DNA of 64,000 nucleotides from Candidatus Obscuribacter sp. (GTDB taxonomy: Bacteria; Cyanobacteriota; Vampirovibrionia; Obscuribacterales; Obscuribacteraceae). The stretch spans positions 1 to 64,000 of the forward strand of contig JADJQZ010000009.1 of the NCBI GenBank assembly GCA_016712465.1, given 5' to 3'. Positions 28,801 through 37,860 of this stretch are shown in pieces (position 1 is the stretch's first letter; each line of letters opens with the position of its first letter). The translations under genes and the position numbers were made by a program. Under the pieces are notes generated by a model. It saw only the letters and a list, made by a program, of their open reading frames with translations, made no database searches and was not told where the DNA came from.

Positions 28801-31794
28801 AGTCGTGCCTGTGGAAACACTCAATAGCTTCTTCTGAGCATCGTATTCATAATTTGAATAGATGTTGGCGGTGTCCTTGAACCAGTTCAACTTTCCGGTC
28901 GTCAGCTCAATATCGTACTGAGCGACGATGTTGCCGTTATACGCTATTGAACTTATCCAATAGACGAGCCCTGCGAGGTCCACATAGTTGAAAGTCAGCG
29001 TCTGTCCCAATGTGCTGGATACGGTCAGCAATCGATTGTCGACGCCACCATATGTGAAGTTAATCACCACTGTGTGCTGTATGCCAGACGGAGTTGTTAC
29101 CAGGTATGGATACTCGATCTTGCTGATCTTTCCTCCGATGGTAAAGGTGTAAATGAGACCTGAGAAGGTCTTCATGGTGTAGATGTTCGTGGTCGAATTG
29201 TAGGAAAGCCCAACCCTCTCGCCAGCAGGTGCTACAAAGGTTCCATCCCAGAGCTTGGTGAATGTGTAGGTTCGGTTGCCGACCTCCACAATGACAATAT
29301 TCTGAGTCAGCTGCTTGCTGATGTCGTTCAGCCCAAATGCTCCCAAAACGAACGCCCATGAGAAGATCGTGGTTCCACCAACTCCAGAACCGGCAATCAA
29401 TTTGATTGTCGAGTAAATCTGCGCAATGTTTGTGGCACCGGTTAAACCAAAGTTGGCTGGCGCCGGCGAAGCTCCCGTGCCGATACTCATTACCGCAGGA
29501 CCACGATTGCTCTCCCTCAAGGTAATCATGTAGTTATGCTTCCAGCCATAACCCAAATGAGAAGCCTGCGAGACATCCTCATTGTTGTAATACCGCTCGA
29601 ACGGCAAGCTGTACGGGAACGGCTGAGAACCGTAAGCGAAGTCTACGTGGGCGTAATTGACCTTACCGGTGTACTTATCCACCAGCACTTCTCGTTCCGG
29701 TGACTTCGTCCCGCCTGTCAGAACCCGGACCAGCTTTTGGTCTTTCGGCGTGTGCACGAAGGCATTATCAACGTTCTCTTGCGGTGTCTGCGTGACAGAA
29801 CCCGTTCCACCCATGAGCATGCCGTTGATCAAGCCCACCGTGCCGCCATATGGGCTAATGGCGTAGAAGCCGTAGCCATGGTACTGGTCTTTGACGGTGG
29901 CGCCGTCTTCGTGAATCATCACCTGCCATCCAGCATTGATGTACCAGGCCTCGATGTCATCGAGCGTCTGCGTGGTGTAATTCACCAGGTTCGGACGAAC
30001 ATTCGTCGCCCAGTTGGCGCTGTCGGCGAAGTAAATCTTCTGCCCGTTCTCGTTCGCTTTGGCAATCACCACGTCGGTGCTGACGCCGCCGGCAGACGGA
30101 ATCTGTTGAATGGAGTTGGCTTCAAAACCAATACCGCGCTGGGAAATTACCAGGTCGGTCGGTCTGGTGCGGGTATAGTCGTTGTCGTTTGCGGAAGTCG
30201 ACCAGGCTACACCGCCCAGGTCCATGAAAGGCGATTCGCCGTGCCCAACCAGCCCCACCTGGTGGTGGAAGACCGTGGTGCAGACGTTCATGCGCGCCGT
30301 CATCTGTGCCACCACTCCCGCTTGCGAGTCGGACGTGTGCCAGAGGTAAGCCAATGCCTCACCCAGCACATTCTCATCGGTCTGTTGCCCGCCTGCAGAA
30401 ATGTTCTGCTCCATGAGCGCATAGTGCATTTCGGCCATGGCCGGGCTGGTATTCCCCCAGGTCTGAGCTATCAGGCAGTTGTTGCCCGCCCAAATCTGCT
30501 GGTACCAGCTCTGGTCTCCCCACCCCCATGGGTAGGGATGCTCTACAGTGAGCAGTACGGAGTTCCAGGTACCCACACCTTGCGCCGGGCTGGTATCAAT
30601 CAGCACGCCGTCAAGACGCAGTTCAAGCTCCAGGTTGCTGTTGAAGAACAGAGTCAGCCGACGACCTGCAATGTCTTCAGAATAGAAGGTTTGGTCTATG
30701 AGGGTGTCGTACTGAACCCGCAAGGAGGCTTTGTAAGAAGCCGGAATATCCGTCCACTCCACCGGGGTAACAGCAGCGTTCTGGTGCGGCAACGTGGTCT
30801 GACGCAACACATCGTCGATTGGCACGATGCGTCGATAGCCGATGATGTCGTCAATTGTGGCATCAGGCTTGTTGTTCTCAATCCATGTGCCCAGGTTGCC
30901 GGCCATCGAACCAAGCTCTGCTGCCAGATTGGTGGTGTTGATATCCTTGAAGTAATCGCTGGTTATCGTCGAGCCGGAGAAGGCAGCATTCTGGAAAGTC
31001 GTGGCATCGAAACCGGTGGCGGCATCAATGTCGATACCGGCAGTGGCTGTGTAGGCCTTGAAGCTGGGGTCGAAGACATACCAGGTACCCCCGATGTCCA
31101 CCTTCACCCAGCAATGGCTCAGGTGCAGGTAGTAGGTAAACGTAGTGGCGTCCCAAGACACGTCTACCGGAATCGAGCCATTGGCTAGCAGGTTGCGCGA
31201 GGACCAGATGTTATTCGGGTCACTGCCGAGCCAATCACCAGCCTGCTGCGCTGTGATTTTTAATTCGCCATACAAAAAGTTGGCCGTATAGCCGGCTGCC
31301 CGCAAAAGTGCGACCATGAGCGAACTCTGGTCAAAACTGTTCCCGATTTTTTCTATCTGACACGAGTATGCCCCTTTCTGCCCACCAAATGTCGAGAGGA
31401 AGTCGTAGTTGTTCCTCACATACCAGAAGATCTTGTCGACGTCGTTATCCAGCGCCTCTGCCAGGTCGGCGAACGGCAATGGAATCGGATTGCCGGTCAA
31501 TGCAAAGCTCTGCACTGAACCCGACTTCAGGCTCTGGGGATTGAAGATGTTGCCCTGGCGCTTGCGGTTTTCAATGAGGCGCCTTGCATCCTTCGGACGG
31601 ACGGCTTTGCTGATGCCCTGGATGGGGGAGTGCCCGGGAGCGATGGTGCCACGGGGAGGGAATGTGTCTTTGTGTTTTAGCATTTTCTTTGCCTTTTGTT
31701 GCGTTTTCATTGGCATCTGGACGACGGCAAAAGAGATAGAGCGACCCGCTTTCACGAATCGCTCTTGCTTTTCCCTTTGCCGCAAACTCGTCAA
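25846..31794 (-). CDS. Giant RHS/YD-repeat protein with transglutaminase-like N-terminal domain
   Basis: A 1982-residue frame. Residues about 130-260 resemble a transglutaminase-like domain (SSLMVALLRAAGYTANFLYGEL and HCWVKVDIGGTWYVFDPSF), but the usual catalytic Cys position appears to be Ser (NSFDQSSL). Residues about 950-1750 are YD repeats that form an RHS shell. The RHS core YYRPGINRFLQTDPIGYQED and NDPMNATDPEGLE mark the usual cleavage point. A tail of about 190 residues follows, probably the toxin or effector, of a family unknown to me. No signal peptide is visible. The start (TTG 31794, or ATG 31716 or 31710) is uncertain. Confidence 0.92.
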   Translation of the reverse strand: MTSLRQREKQERFVKAGRSISFAVVQMPMKTQQKAKKMLKHKDTFPPRGTIAPGHSPIQGISKAVRPKDARRLIENRKRQGNIFNPQSLKSGSVQSFALTGNPIPLPFADLAEALDNDVDKIFWYVRNNYDFLSTFGGQKGAYSCQIEKIGNSFDQSSLMVALLRAAGYTANFLYGELKITAQQAGDWLGSDPNNIWSSRNLLANGSIPVDVSWDATTFTYYLHLSHCWVKVDIGGTWYVFDPSFKAYTATAGIDIDAATGFDATTFQNAAFSGSTITSDYFKDINTTNLAAELGSMAGNLGTWIENNKPDATIDDIIGYRRIVPIDDVLRQTTLPHQNAAVTPVEWTDIPASYKASLRVQYDTLIDQTFYSEDIAGRRLTLFFNSNLELELRLDGVLIDTSPAQGVGTWNSVLLTVEHPYPWGWGDQSWYQQIWAGNNCLIAQTWGNTSPAMAEMHYALMEQNISAGGQQTDENVLGEALAYLWHTSDSQAGVVAQMTARMNVCTTVFHHQVGLVGHGESPFMDLGGVAWSTSANDNDYTRTRPTDLVISQRGIGFEANSIQQIPSAGGVSTDVVIAKANENGQKIYFADSANWATNVRPNLVNYTTQTLDDIEAWYINAGWQVMIHEDGATVKDQYHGYGFYAISPYGGTVGLINGMLMGGTGSVTQTPQENVDNAFVHTPKDQKLVRVLTGGTKSPEREVLVDKYTGKVNYAHVDFAYGSQPFPYSLPFERYYNNEDVSQASHLGYGWKHNYMITLRESNRGPAVMSIGTGASPAPANFGLTGATNIAQIYSTIKLIAGSGVGGTTIFSWAFVLGAFGLNDISKQLTQNIVIVEVGNRTYTFTKLWDGTFVAPAGERVGLSYNSTTNIYTMKTFSGLIYTFTIGGKISKIEYPYLVTTPSGIQHTVVINFTYGGVDNRLLTVSSTLGQTLTFNYVDLAGLVYWISSIAYNGNIVAQYDIELTTGKLNWFKDTANIYSNYEYDAQKKLLSVSTGTTSSGAAEYSLVYNSSNRVKTQMLQIGPGNSETTEIKHLDGGNGIIGPVSKAIAVSSTPSVGPATKTIFNDDGKPVAIYTGTDDVTTMKYDGQGRVIEQFTAGHGTIKTTYDAFNRVLSKELVGLGTETWTYSAMANESFDSWITYTDRMGRTYTRSIDLVTGHVMTETDPAGNTKSFTYNSNGLIASSTDQTGVVTTYGYSGVNLASVTVGGTITTSYTYDSFTGDRLTVTTPNNYTTTMQYDAKRRLTSVSDPLSATTFNTYDIWGNLLTTSKGAQLTQMTYSGTNNPLTVTDPLLNTSSNVWDLGGRLTQSTDAAGRLTEYFYDANGRLASIKKSGVTEEGRTYRPGGNLWTISDANGNMTTFNQDDWGRLTNMVYPDGSVEAWTYDAMGNVLTHTNRGGAVTTMAYDSRNRMVTKSPDGQPTVTFTYDNAGRLLTASTPVVSGDPSSGTFSKAYDGVGRLISETNPQGQVVSYQYDNASNVTRITYPGGYFVDREYDGLNRLTAIKLNGSATAAATFTYDVLGRRTTKVYNNGNSVSYGYDLGNNLLTRDMTVSSGTVNWTYTYNQVHQMLTQNVSDLSYLWTPPALGSETYGTANNRNQYPSVGGASYSYSNAGNLTGDGTWTFGYNTENMLTSAVAAGTSASFSYDPFVRQTQKTVGTTKTKYVYSGSQLLEEYDGTTNALLRRYVYAGPNEPIFQIDSSGTVTYLHHDHLGSVIAQANASGVVGNKYQYSPFGEATSMTGTTIGYTGQRWDNETGLYHYKARYYRPGINRFLQTDPIGYQEDLHLYAYVKNDPMNATDPEGLEPEVVIAWHSVGIPGTKTRLPVYHASLLVMDHGRIQRVYTGNGQGGNLVHDGGELILRQYNTPRSVQQYKENFVGFSHFQKVSPGPMQTNKQLVSNLAKEAARYRNAPAWHYGMLSDKPSVRNSNTLATSLLVNAGAKLPSSTPNAPGWGRIVPSTRQPAVKNDTVARNNKNPLVVT

Positions 31795-31846
31795 AAGTCG
31801 CTATCACAGGGTGATAGACAACGATTGAGTGCAACTGATAGAATGG

Positions 31847-31969
31847 TCAGGTGGTGACAACACTGACTCTATTGCCCATGGCGTCATAGTTTACGGTGAT
31901 CGTTCTTGAGACGCTGGAAAAGACGATCGATACCAACCGCCCCCTGTTATCGTAGTTATACGTAACCAT
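31847..31969 (-). CDS. 40-residue YD-repeat mini-protein
   Basis: A short frame, starting MVTYNYDNRGRLVSIV and ending NYDAMGNRVSVVTT, contains two YD motifs. AAGGAG stands eight bases before its ATG, a better ribosome site than that of the large RHS gene just downstream. It could be the decayed 5' remnant of another RHS gene or a genuine small partner. Too short for any structural claim. Confidence 0.5.
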   Translation of the reverse strand: MVTYNYDNRGRLVSIVFSSVSRTITVNYDAMGNRVSVVTT

Positions 31970-32234
31970 ATTTGGTGCTCCTTTTTTGATTGAGCGTTTG
32001 TGGAAGCAGCTCCAAAGGCAGACTTGGCTCACCTTCAAAACTGCCGGCTTCCTTGCTTGGACTATGCAGAGAGAAGTACTTCATCTCTGCCAAACTCGTC
32101 GCCGCAAGGTCAGAGCCCAGATTACGCGCCACTCGTCGACACAACGAGTGAACAGTCCTGGGCTCTGGATTACGGCGAATTACAAGAGCAGGCTGCCCGT
32201 GAGTGTCACAGGCAGCCGCTTCTCTGAAGTATTC

Positions 32235-32783
32235 CTATTTCGGCTCAGTCATCTGCTGAAATAGCTCGCGTACCCTCGGGTCTCGCAAGCTCTTGGCCAG
32301 ATCAGCCTTGTTCTTAGCCAGCTCAGACTCCGCCAGCTTTAGCGCTGCCTGCATGGCCATTTCGTGCAGCTTCATCACCTGTTCGGCACTGAGATTCTGA
32401 TTTATCCCAGCCTCACAGGCTCTGTACATGCCCTCACGAAGAAGCTGCAAGGTCTGCGACCGCTGGGCAAGCTGCACCACAGCCGTTTGAAATTCAAGCT
32501 GCGTCTTCACATCAATTGCCGGATTCTGAGTCTTCACCTCGGCAATCATTTTCGCCACGGCAGCCATGGCTACATCGGGCGATGGCTCCGCACAAACGTA
32601 CATACCCTGACCACCCGGCTTGGGCAGTAGGATGATGCCTCTGGCGGAAGCATCAGTGCTTACCACCGATGGTCTACCTACCTCAAGAGGATGCACCGCA
32701 ACTGAGGGAGCAACAGAACAGCCTCCCAGGGTAAGCGCACCGAGTACCAGTGCAAATAATATTGCTAGAGATCTATATCTCAT
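32235..32783 (-). CDS. Lipoprotein of unknown function
   Basis: The 182-residue protein has a lipoprotein signal with lipobox LGGC (ILFALVLGALTLGGC). The mature part contains a helical region (about 90-180: EFQTAVVQLAQRSQTLQLLREGMYRACEAGI...), where a Cys and many Leu suggest a coiled helical bundle. It starts 22 bases after the stop of the upstream membrane-protein gene, so the two are probably one operon. No known family recognised. Confidence 0.75.
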   Translation of the reverse strand: MRYRSLAILFALVLGALTLGGCSVAPSVAVHPLEVGRPSVVSTDASARGIILLPKPGGQGMYVCAEPSPDVAMAAVAKMIAEVKTQNPAIDVKTQLEFQTAVVQLAQRSQTLQLLREGMYRACEAGINQNLSAEQVMKLHEMAMQAALKLAESELAKNKADLAKSLRDPRVRELFQQMTEPK

Positions 32784-32805
32784 TCGCTATTCCTTATTCG
32801 GTGTT

Positions 32806-33339
32806 CTATTCAGCTCCGCCCGGCGGATCTTCCGGAGGCTGAGGCTGCGCAGTCGGAAGAGTGGGAGCAGCAGGAGGTGCAGGTGGAGTGCCGCCATAGA
32901 AGATGCTTTCCAAGACCGGCAGAGTCAATGTCGTAAGAATGAGCAGCACGGAACCATATACCGGTCTGTACCAATCAAAGGTGACCGCAAAGGGTCCCCC
33001 CAGGGCAAAGACCCAGGCACTGAAGGCGAGCATCGATGCCACCCAGTGGAAGGTCTTACTGAAGACCACTCCCGGCGGCGTTGTCTTGATGTAGCAGACG
33101 TAAAGCGGTGTGAGCACCAATAATGAAACGAATACAGACCAGGTCAGCCACAGTGGGCTGTTTCCCCCGTCTTTTAAAATGCCGTCTATTGCGACGTATC
33201 CCGCCACTATGTCGGCTGGAATGTAGCGCATAAGGCGCTCGAAGTAGGAGTCGGCGACATTACTGCTTGGCGGCGGCTCCTGGGCAAGACGCCGGCGCCA
33301 TGATGTCGGCGGCGGCCTATTTGTATTTTGATTTGTCAT
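32806..33339 (-). CDS. Small multi-pass membrane protein
   Basis: The 177-residue protein has a Pro-rich cytoplasmic N-terminus, an amphipathic RLMRYIPADIVAGYVAIDGIL segment and three further hydrophobic spans (WLTWSVFVSLLVLTPLYVCYI; WVASMLAFSAWVFALGG; VYGSVLLILTTLTLPVLE). It ends in a Pro/Ala-rich tail. Function unknown. It pairs with the downstream lipoprotein gene, which suggests an envelope complex. Confidence 0.72.
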   Translation of the reverse strand: MTNQNTNRPPPTSWRRRLAQEPPPSSNVADSYFERLMRYIPADIVAGYVAIDGILKDGGNSPLWLTWSVFVSLLVLTPLYVCYIKTTPPGVVFSKTFHWVASMLAFSAWVFALGGPFAVTFDWYRPVYGSVLLILTTLTLPVLESIFYGGTPPAPPAAPTLPTAQPQPPEDPPGGAE

Positions 33340-33672
33340 TCATTCGACTCCAAATGATGTGAGTACAGCAGAAGCAGGGGACACGTAGTCCCTACGTCAG
33401 CCATCACTATTAGGTCTGGCTGTGCCAGAATTGACAGCATCCGAAAGCGTTGCAAAGCACCCCGAGTTCGCCTAGTACAACCATTGCAGGACAGGGTGTA
33501 CTTTTCTTCCTCCCGGTATTTTCTTTCAAGAAGAAGCGGTGAGCGAACGCTCTCTGCGCTGCCCGGAACTGACCGTAATCAAAGCGCTTACGAAGCACCT
33601 GAATGGCATCACCAGCAGGCTTTGCAGGAAGGGGTGTATGTTTCTACTTGCGGGTATTTTTCTCCCAAAAGA
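33340..33672. other. Short intergenic region with an imperfect duplication
   Basis: About 330 bp without a good gene. Two imperfect copies of one segment are visible (around 33486-33550 and 33625-33690, each with GGTGTA...TTTCT...GGTATTTT). The second copy runs into the 3' end of the zinc-ribbon gene. This points to a partial duplication of that gene's tail. Confidence 0.4.
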
Positions 33673-35304
33673 CTAAGACGAATGTCCTTTTTGCGCCCGG
33701 CATTCATTGCATCCCGTACCGCTCTCCACCATGTGTCGAAGCAGCCTTCTGTAGGTTTTTGAACAGCCACAGCGCCAGTTGAAGGCGCTGGACATCGAGG
33801 CGATAACCTCCGATGCCTCAAGCCCACCGTTGTCCTCTGGAAGCATCAGCTTAGCGAGTTCAGGATATTTAGCCTCCAGCGTGTTGGTTATCGACAACCG
33901 CCGGTTTGCGCAATATGGGCATCCATTCTTCTCCAGTGCTCTTTTGTAGACCTTCGCCTGCCACCGATGGTCTGGTCCGGCTTTGCACCGCCACGATACC
34001 AACGTGGACGAACCTGCAGCAGTATTCCATGGTGTAAGCTCACCATTTTTCTTACTATCCCACTGCTCAGTTAACTCCGGTCTGACATTGTCTACGCAGT
34101 TTGGCAAAATAGCGCACTTCTGGCACTGGTCCGCGTTCTCAGTTATCTCTTTCGGCGATGCCTGGTAACTATGACCGGATGGACAAGTGAACCAGTATTT
34201 CTTGCGGGAATCAGCCAGAACAGTATCAGGCTCTATCTCAACCATCTCCCCGCTGACCTTATCCATCACCACATTCTTTTCAGGATGCCAGCGCTTAAGC
34301 AGATACGGAAAGAGGCTAAACAAGGTCGGTGCATCGGACCTTTTGCCTGCACAATACGGGCAACCTTCCGGCTTGTTCTTTTGGGTGCGACGATAGATGG
34401 CCTTCTCATATGTGTGCCCGGCAGAACATCTAAAGGCTGCCACCAGATTGCTCCCTGGCTTAATAGCGGACGGAGAAAGATCTGGAAAACGGCGCACAAA
34501 CAAGAACTCTCGCACAATATGTCTGTACTTCTCTGCCGCCAAGGAATCTTTCTCAACCGTCCGGCACTTTGGGCATCCCTTCTCTTCTAGTTCAAGGAGG
34601 CTTCTTGAAAAGAGGTGGCTTGAATCCTTATCACACCGCCAGCGCACTCTCGATGTTAGAGGCAGCCTCTTTGGGTCAAACCCTAGATTCTCCCCGGTGG
34701 TGAGATACATTGCGTTGAGATCAAAGCTCGTCTGGCTCTGTGTGTAGATATTGCGGCGCTCTCCGGTATAACATCTAGCACAGGGGCAAGCTTGCTTCTC
34801 AGTTTCATCTTCTGGATTCACCCTGTCTACTATGCGGGAGGAAAAGACTTTTCCTGAGCCCTTCGGACAGTTGTACTGCCAGTAAGTCTGTGACCAGGGC
34901 GATATGTCCTTGATCTTCGTCAAGCGCTTCTTGTCCGGTATGCACTGCTTTTGTAGCCATTTTGGTATGACCTGTGCTTGCCTCTGTAAAGGTTCTTGCC
35001 GCCCGGCGCACTTGTAGCAGGCTTGATAGGCAGAACCTTCATCCCAGGCCCGGCACCGCACGGAGACAGAAACCCATATCTCTTGCCCACATCGACCGTG
35101 ACGCCAGAGGACGACTCTGTTAGAGCCGGCAACCAGGTCATCTGCAGTGTAAGGCCCCTTGTCAATCAACTCAAGCGCAAGAGCTGGGTGGCTTTGTCTT
35201 AGAGACGGTCCAGGCGGTCTTTTGCTTAGTGGGTCTTGGCCTAGTGTGCGTATTTGACCAGATGCTCTTGGCATATCTTTCAATGTCTTCTTGGCCAAAT
35301 CCAC
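33673..35304 (-). CDS. Multi-zinc-ribbon protein (DUF4379-like)
   Basis: The 543-residue protein is built from repeated units of the form W-C-x-x-GH...CPxC (for example VAAFRCSAGHTYEKAIYRRTQKNKPEGCPYCAG, and WFTCPSGHSYQASPKEITENADQCQKC). This is the pattern of the probable zinc-ribbon DUF4379. Seven or so units can be counted. Such proteins may carry nuclease domains; none is obvious here, so this may be a DNA-binding array or a truncated protein. It starts at GTG with only a weak ribosome site, and related sequence upstream suggests the 5' part has decayed. Confidence 0.75.
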   Translation of the reverse strand: MDLAKKTLKDMPRASGQIRTLGQDPLSKRPPGPSLRQSHPALALELIDKGPYTADDLVAGSNRVVLWRHGRCGQEIWVSVSVRCRAWDEGSAYQACYKCAGRQEPLQRQAQVIPKWLQKQCIPDKKRLTKIKDISPWSQTYWQYNCPKGSGKVFSSRIVDRVNPEDETEKQACPCARCYTGERRNIYTQSQTSFDLNAMYLTTGENLGFDPKRLPLTSRVRWRCDKDSSHLFSRSLLELEEKGCPKCRTVEKDSLAAEKYRHIVREFLFVRRFPDLSPSAIKPGSNLVAAFRCSAGHTYEKAIYRRTQKNKPEGCPYCAGKRSDAPTLFSLFPYLLKRWHPEKNVVMDKVSGEMVEIEPDTVLADSRKKYWFTCPSGHSYQASPKEITENADQCQKCAILPNCVDNVRPELTEQWDSKKNGELTPWNTAAGSSTLVSWRCKAGPDHRWQAKVYKRALEKNGCPYCANRRLSITNTLEAKYPELAKLMLPEDNGGLEASEVIASMSSAFNWRCGCSKTYRRLLRHMVESGTGCNECRAQKGHSS

Positions 35305-36128
35305 TTTCCCTTACGGAATCTCTAACAGCCTGTCAACAGGAGACACTAGCAACGGTGGGCCGTTTTCCCCATGGATTATCAGAACCTTTCGGAGCTAGCT
35401 CACCGAATTCCTTGGCCTTTTCCAATGAACGCATAGTAAGGTACTTCTTCCGCCTGTCGTCAAGAACCGGGCCAACTTTTTGCCTTCCTTAATACAAGGA
35501 TTTTCGGTCGCAAAATGAATTTCCCAGTAGTCAACAGAAGCAGACTAAGAACCTCATTCCTTAAAACAGATCCGCCCAACCCCTTCTGGGGAGTGGTGTT
35601 CGGTCAGTGAGAGGAGAACAGTTAGTAAGGTTGGCGGAGAGATTTCCTGGAGCGGGAAGAAAAATAGGTACCTACAATAGAGTCGATCCGATGCGGCAAA
35701 ATCCACAGGCCGAGACTAGTTTTTTCCAATAATGAGAGCAACTCAAACAGCCAGTGCGCTAGATACTGACAGCTGAAAAGCTTGAAGCCATCTAGAATCA
35801 ATGGTTTAGGAGGACAAGGCGCAGCCAAGTGTTCGCGCTAGGATTTATACTTTGATCAGTTTTTCCATGATTACTACTCCAAAGCGCCACTATCAGCGGG
35901 TTTACAGTACTTCATCCCGTAACGAAATATATGGATAAGAACCGAGAACTTCCAGGAGACACTTTGATACTCGTGGTGGCACCGGAGAGACAATCGGCCA
36001 GGTTCAATAGCTCAAGAGTTTGCTTTACATTGCCGCGCTTAGCTAACCGGATCAAGATTGGTCTCTGGAGACTGCTCAGAACCGAGGCGCTACCAGCTTG
36101 GGCCTCAGTAGTGCCATCAGAGTGGCGA
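35305..36128 (-). other. Gene-free region with a decayed reading frame
   Basis: On the reverse strand, about 35500-35335 reads VGPVLDDRRKKYLTMRSLEK, then AKEFGELAPKGSDNPWGKRP, before a stop. It looks like the start of a zinc-ribbon repeat protein and may be the lost N-terminal part of the gene at 33673-35304. The rest (35520-36128) shows no gene or clear motif on either strand. Confidence 0.4.
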
Positions 36129-36974
36129 TTACTTGGTTTTCCCGGGCTTCGTTAGACGTTCTAAGAGTTGTTCGACTTGCTGCTCAAGACCTTCGACTTT
36201 TCCCTTGAGCTGCGCCGCTTCTTTTATAGCTGCATCGCGTTCGGCAGTCTTTGCTTTGTTTTCGGACTGGTCTTGCTCTCTTTCGCTTACTAGCCCCCGA
36301 ATCTTTTCTCTCTGGGTCCGGCAATCGGAATCAAGCTTTTCACTGTGCTCCCTACTTAATCTTGCCTGCTCGGTCCACAGCTCCACTTTCGATGTGAGTT
36401 CGGCTTTCTCTTCGTAATGCCTCTCAGCGGCTTCTTTAGCTTGCTTTCTTTCGTGCTCCAGATCCTTCTCAAGCCTGAAAACTTGAGCCCTTAGCTGCTC
36501 GGCTGTGGCCTTGTAGCCAGCTCCCGCTTCCTTAGCTGCTGATACTTCCGACTGCAACTGAGCCAGCCTAACCGTCAGCTCTTCGAGTTCCTTAACTTCG
36601 GCTTTCCGCTCGCTCTCTATCTGCGCGATTGCTTCAAGAGCACCGTGAAATTGAGCAAGCACGGCGTCTACTTCCTCTGCGCATTTATCTTTGATCGCCT
36701 GGATCTCTGCCGCTGCTTCTTCCCTGGCAAGCCTCCAGGCGTTGGCAAAGCCGGCTTGAACTGAAGCTGGAATAACCTGCGGCTCAACCTTTACTAGGGC
36801 TGAGGGTGTCCGAGCTTCCCACATTCCCAGGTACTTATAAATAGTGTCGTAACTGCCACCCCCGAGAGCCTGACGCATGGTCACCGCGCTCACCTTTTTG
36901 CCTTCCGCTCTTAGCCGGTCGGCGGTTTCATTGAATTCATCCTGGTCGATTGCCTGCCGCTGCACTCTTGCCAT
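36129..36974 (-). CDS. kfrA: KfrA-like plasmid DNA-binding coiled-coil protein
   Basis: The 281-residue protein has an N-terminal KfrA DNA-binding domain (about 5-115; DRLRAEGKKVSAVTMRQALGGGSYDTIYKYL) and then a long, nearly unbroken coiled coil to the end, rich in E, A, K and Q. KfrA proteins on broad-host-range plasmids repress their own promoter and aid stable inheritance. The upstream 37000-37075 region is an unusual T-rich tract that may hold its operators. Length is close to the family norm. Confidence 0.85.
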   Translation of the reverse strand: MARVQRQAIDQDEFNETADRLRAEGKKVSAVTMRQALGGGSYDTIYKYLGMWEARTPSALVKVEPQVIPASVQAGFANAWRLAREEAAAEIQAIKDKCAEEVDAVLAQFHGALEAIAQIESERKAEVKELEELTVRLAQLQSEVSAAKEAGAGYKATAEQLRAQVFRLEKDLEHERKQAKEAAERHYEEKAELTSKVELWTEQARLSREHSEKLDSDCRTQREKIRGLVSEREQDQSENKAKTAERDAAIKEAAQLKGKVEGLEQQVEQLLERLTKPGKTK

Positions 36975-37236
36975 GGTTTCACCCCTCGCTTTCTCATTTT
37001 ATAAGTATAGCAGAGTTTCTTACTATTACTATTCTTTTTCTTATTCTTTTTCTTACAGTTATTATTCCTTTCGTTGCTACGGTCCGACACTGCAGGCACC
37101 TAGAAGCCGCGCCCTGTGGGCGTCGGCCTTGCTGGCTCACTCTCGGCGCCAGTAAAAAACCTTATCGTTTCCTCAAAGACAGGCAGACGCCAATCGGGAA
37201 GTTGACGACACTCGTGGCCCTCGGCGGAATTTCCTG

Positions 37237-37821
37237 TCAGCCGCCAAGCGCCGCATCCCGCACCCGCAGAACTGTCTGCCTGGTGGTCTTAAACTCCCGG
37301 GCTACATCGGCAACGGCAACACCAGCACGCAGTCTCTTCAATACAGCCTTCCTCTGTTCCTGGGTCAGAGACGACGGCCGGCCAAAACGCTTGCCGGCGG
37401 ATCTCGCCCTGGCGATTCCAGATTGGGTTCGCTCCACCAGGAGGTCCTTCTCGAACTCGGCAACGGCGGCAATCACCTGCATGGTCATCTTCCCTGCCGC
37501 GCTGGTCAAATCCACACCTCCCAGGGCAAGACAATGAACCCTGACGCCGGCCTGGGACAACTCTTGCACGGTCGCCCGCACATCCATGGCATTGCGACCC
37601 AGGCGATCAAGCTTGGTCACAACCAGGACGTCGCCTGGCTCCAGGCGGTCTACCAGCTTCATGAAGCCCGGGCGCTCATGCGCAGCAACGGAGCCGCTGA
37701 TACTTTCTTCAATCAGCCGGCGACTGTCGATTTTGAATCCGGCCACCCTGATCTCCAGAGCTTGATTCTTGGTGTTCTGGTCAACTGTCGAAACTCTACA
37801 GTAAGCAAAAACTCGCGCCAT
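37237..37821 (-). CDS. Serine recombinase (resolvase/invertase family)
   Basis: The 194-residue protein has the catalytic Ser in FAYCRVSTVDQN, KLDRLGRNAMDV, the dimer helix AAGKMTMQVIAAVAEFEKDLLVERTQSGIARARSAGKRFGRP, and a C-terminal HTH (VADVAREFKTTRQTVLRVR). Size and order match Tn3-type resolvases and plasmid multimer resolvases. No transposase accompanies it, and a res-like site lies directly upstream. A plasmid multimer-resolution role next to kfrA is therefore likely. Confidence 0.93.
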   Translation of the reverse strand: MARVFAYCRVSTVDQNTKNQALEIRVAGFKIDSRRLIEESISGSVAAHERPGFMKLVDRLEPGDVLVVTKLDRLGRNAMDVRATVQELSQAGVRVHCLALGGVDLTSAAGKMTMQVIAAVAEFEKDLLVERTQSGIARARSAGKRFGRPSSLTQEQRKAVLKRLRAGVAVADVAREFKTTRQTVLRVRDAALGG

Positions 37822-37860
37822 TTGATCTGTCCAAAAGTGGTGTACGGATTATACCCGCCA

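Noticed and set aside
29737..31188. A 483-codon + strand frame opposite the RHS gene
   Set aside because: It is the shadow of the strongly supported RHS coding frame; no domain and no ribosome site.
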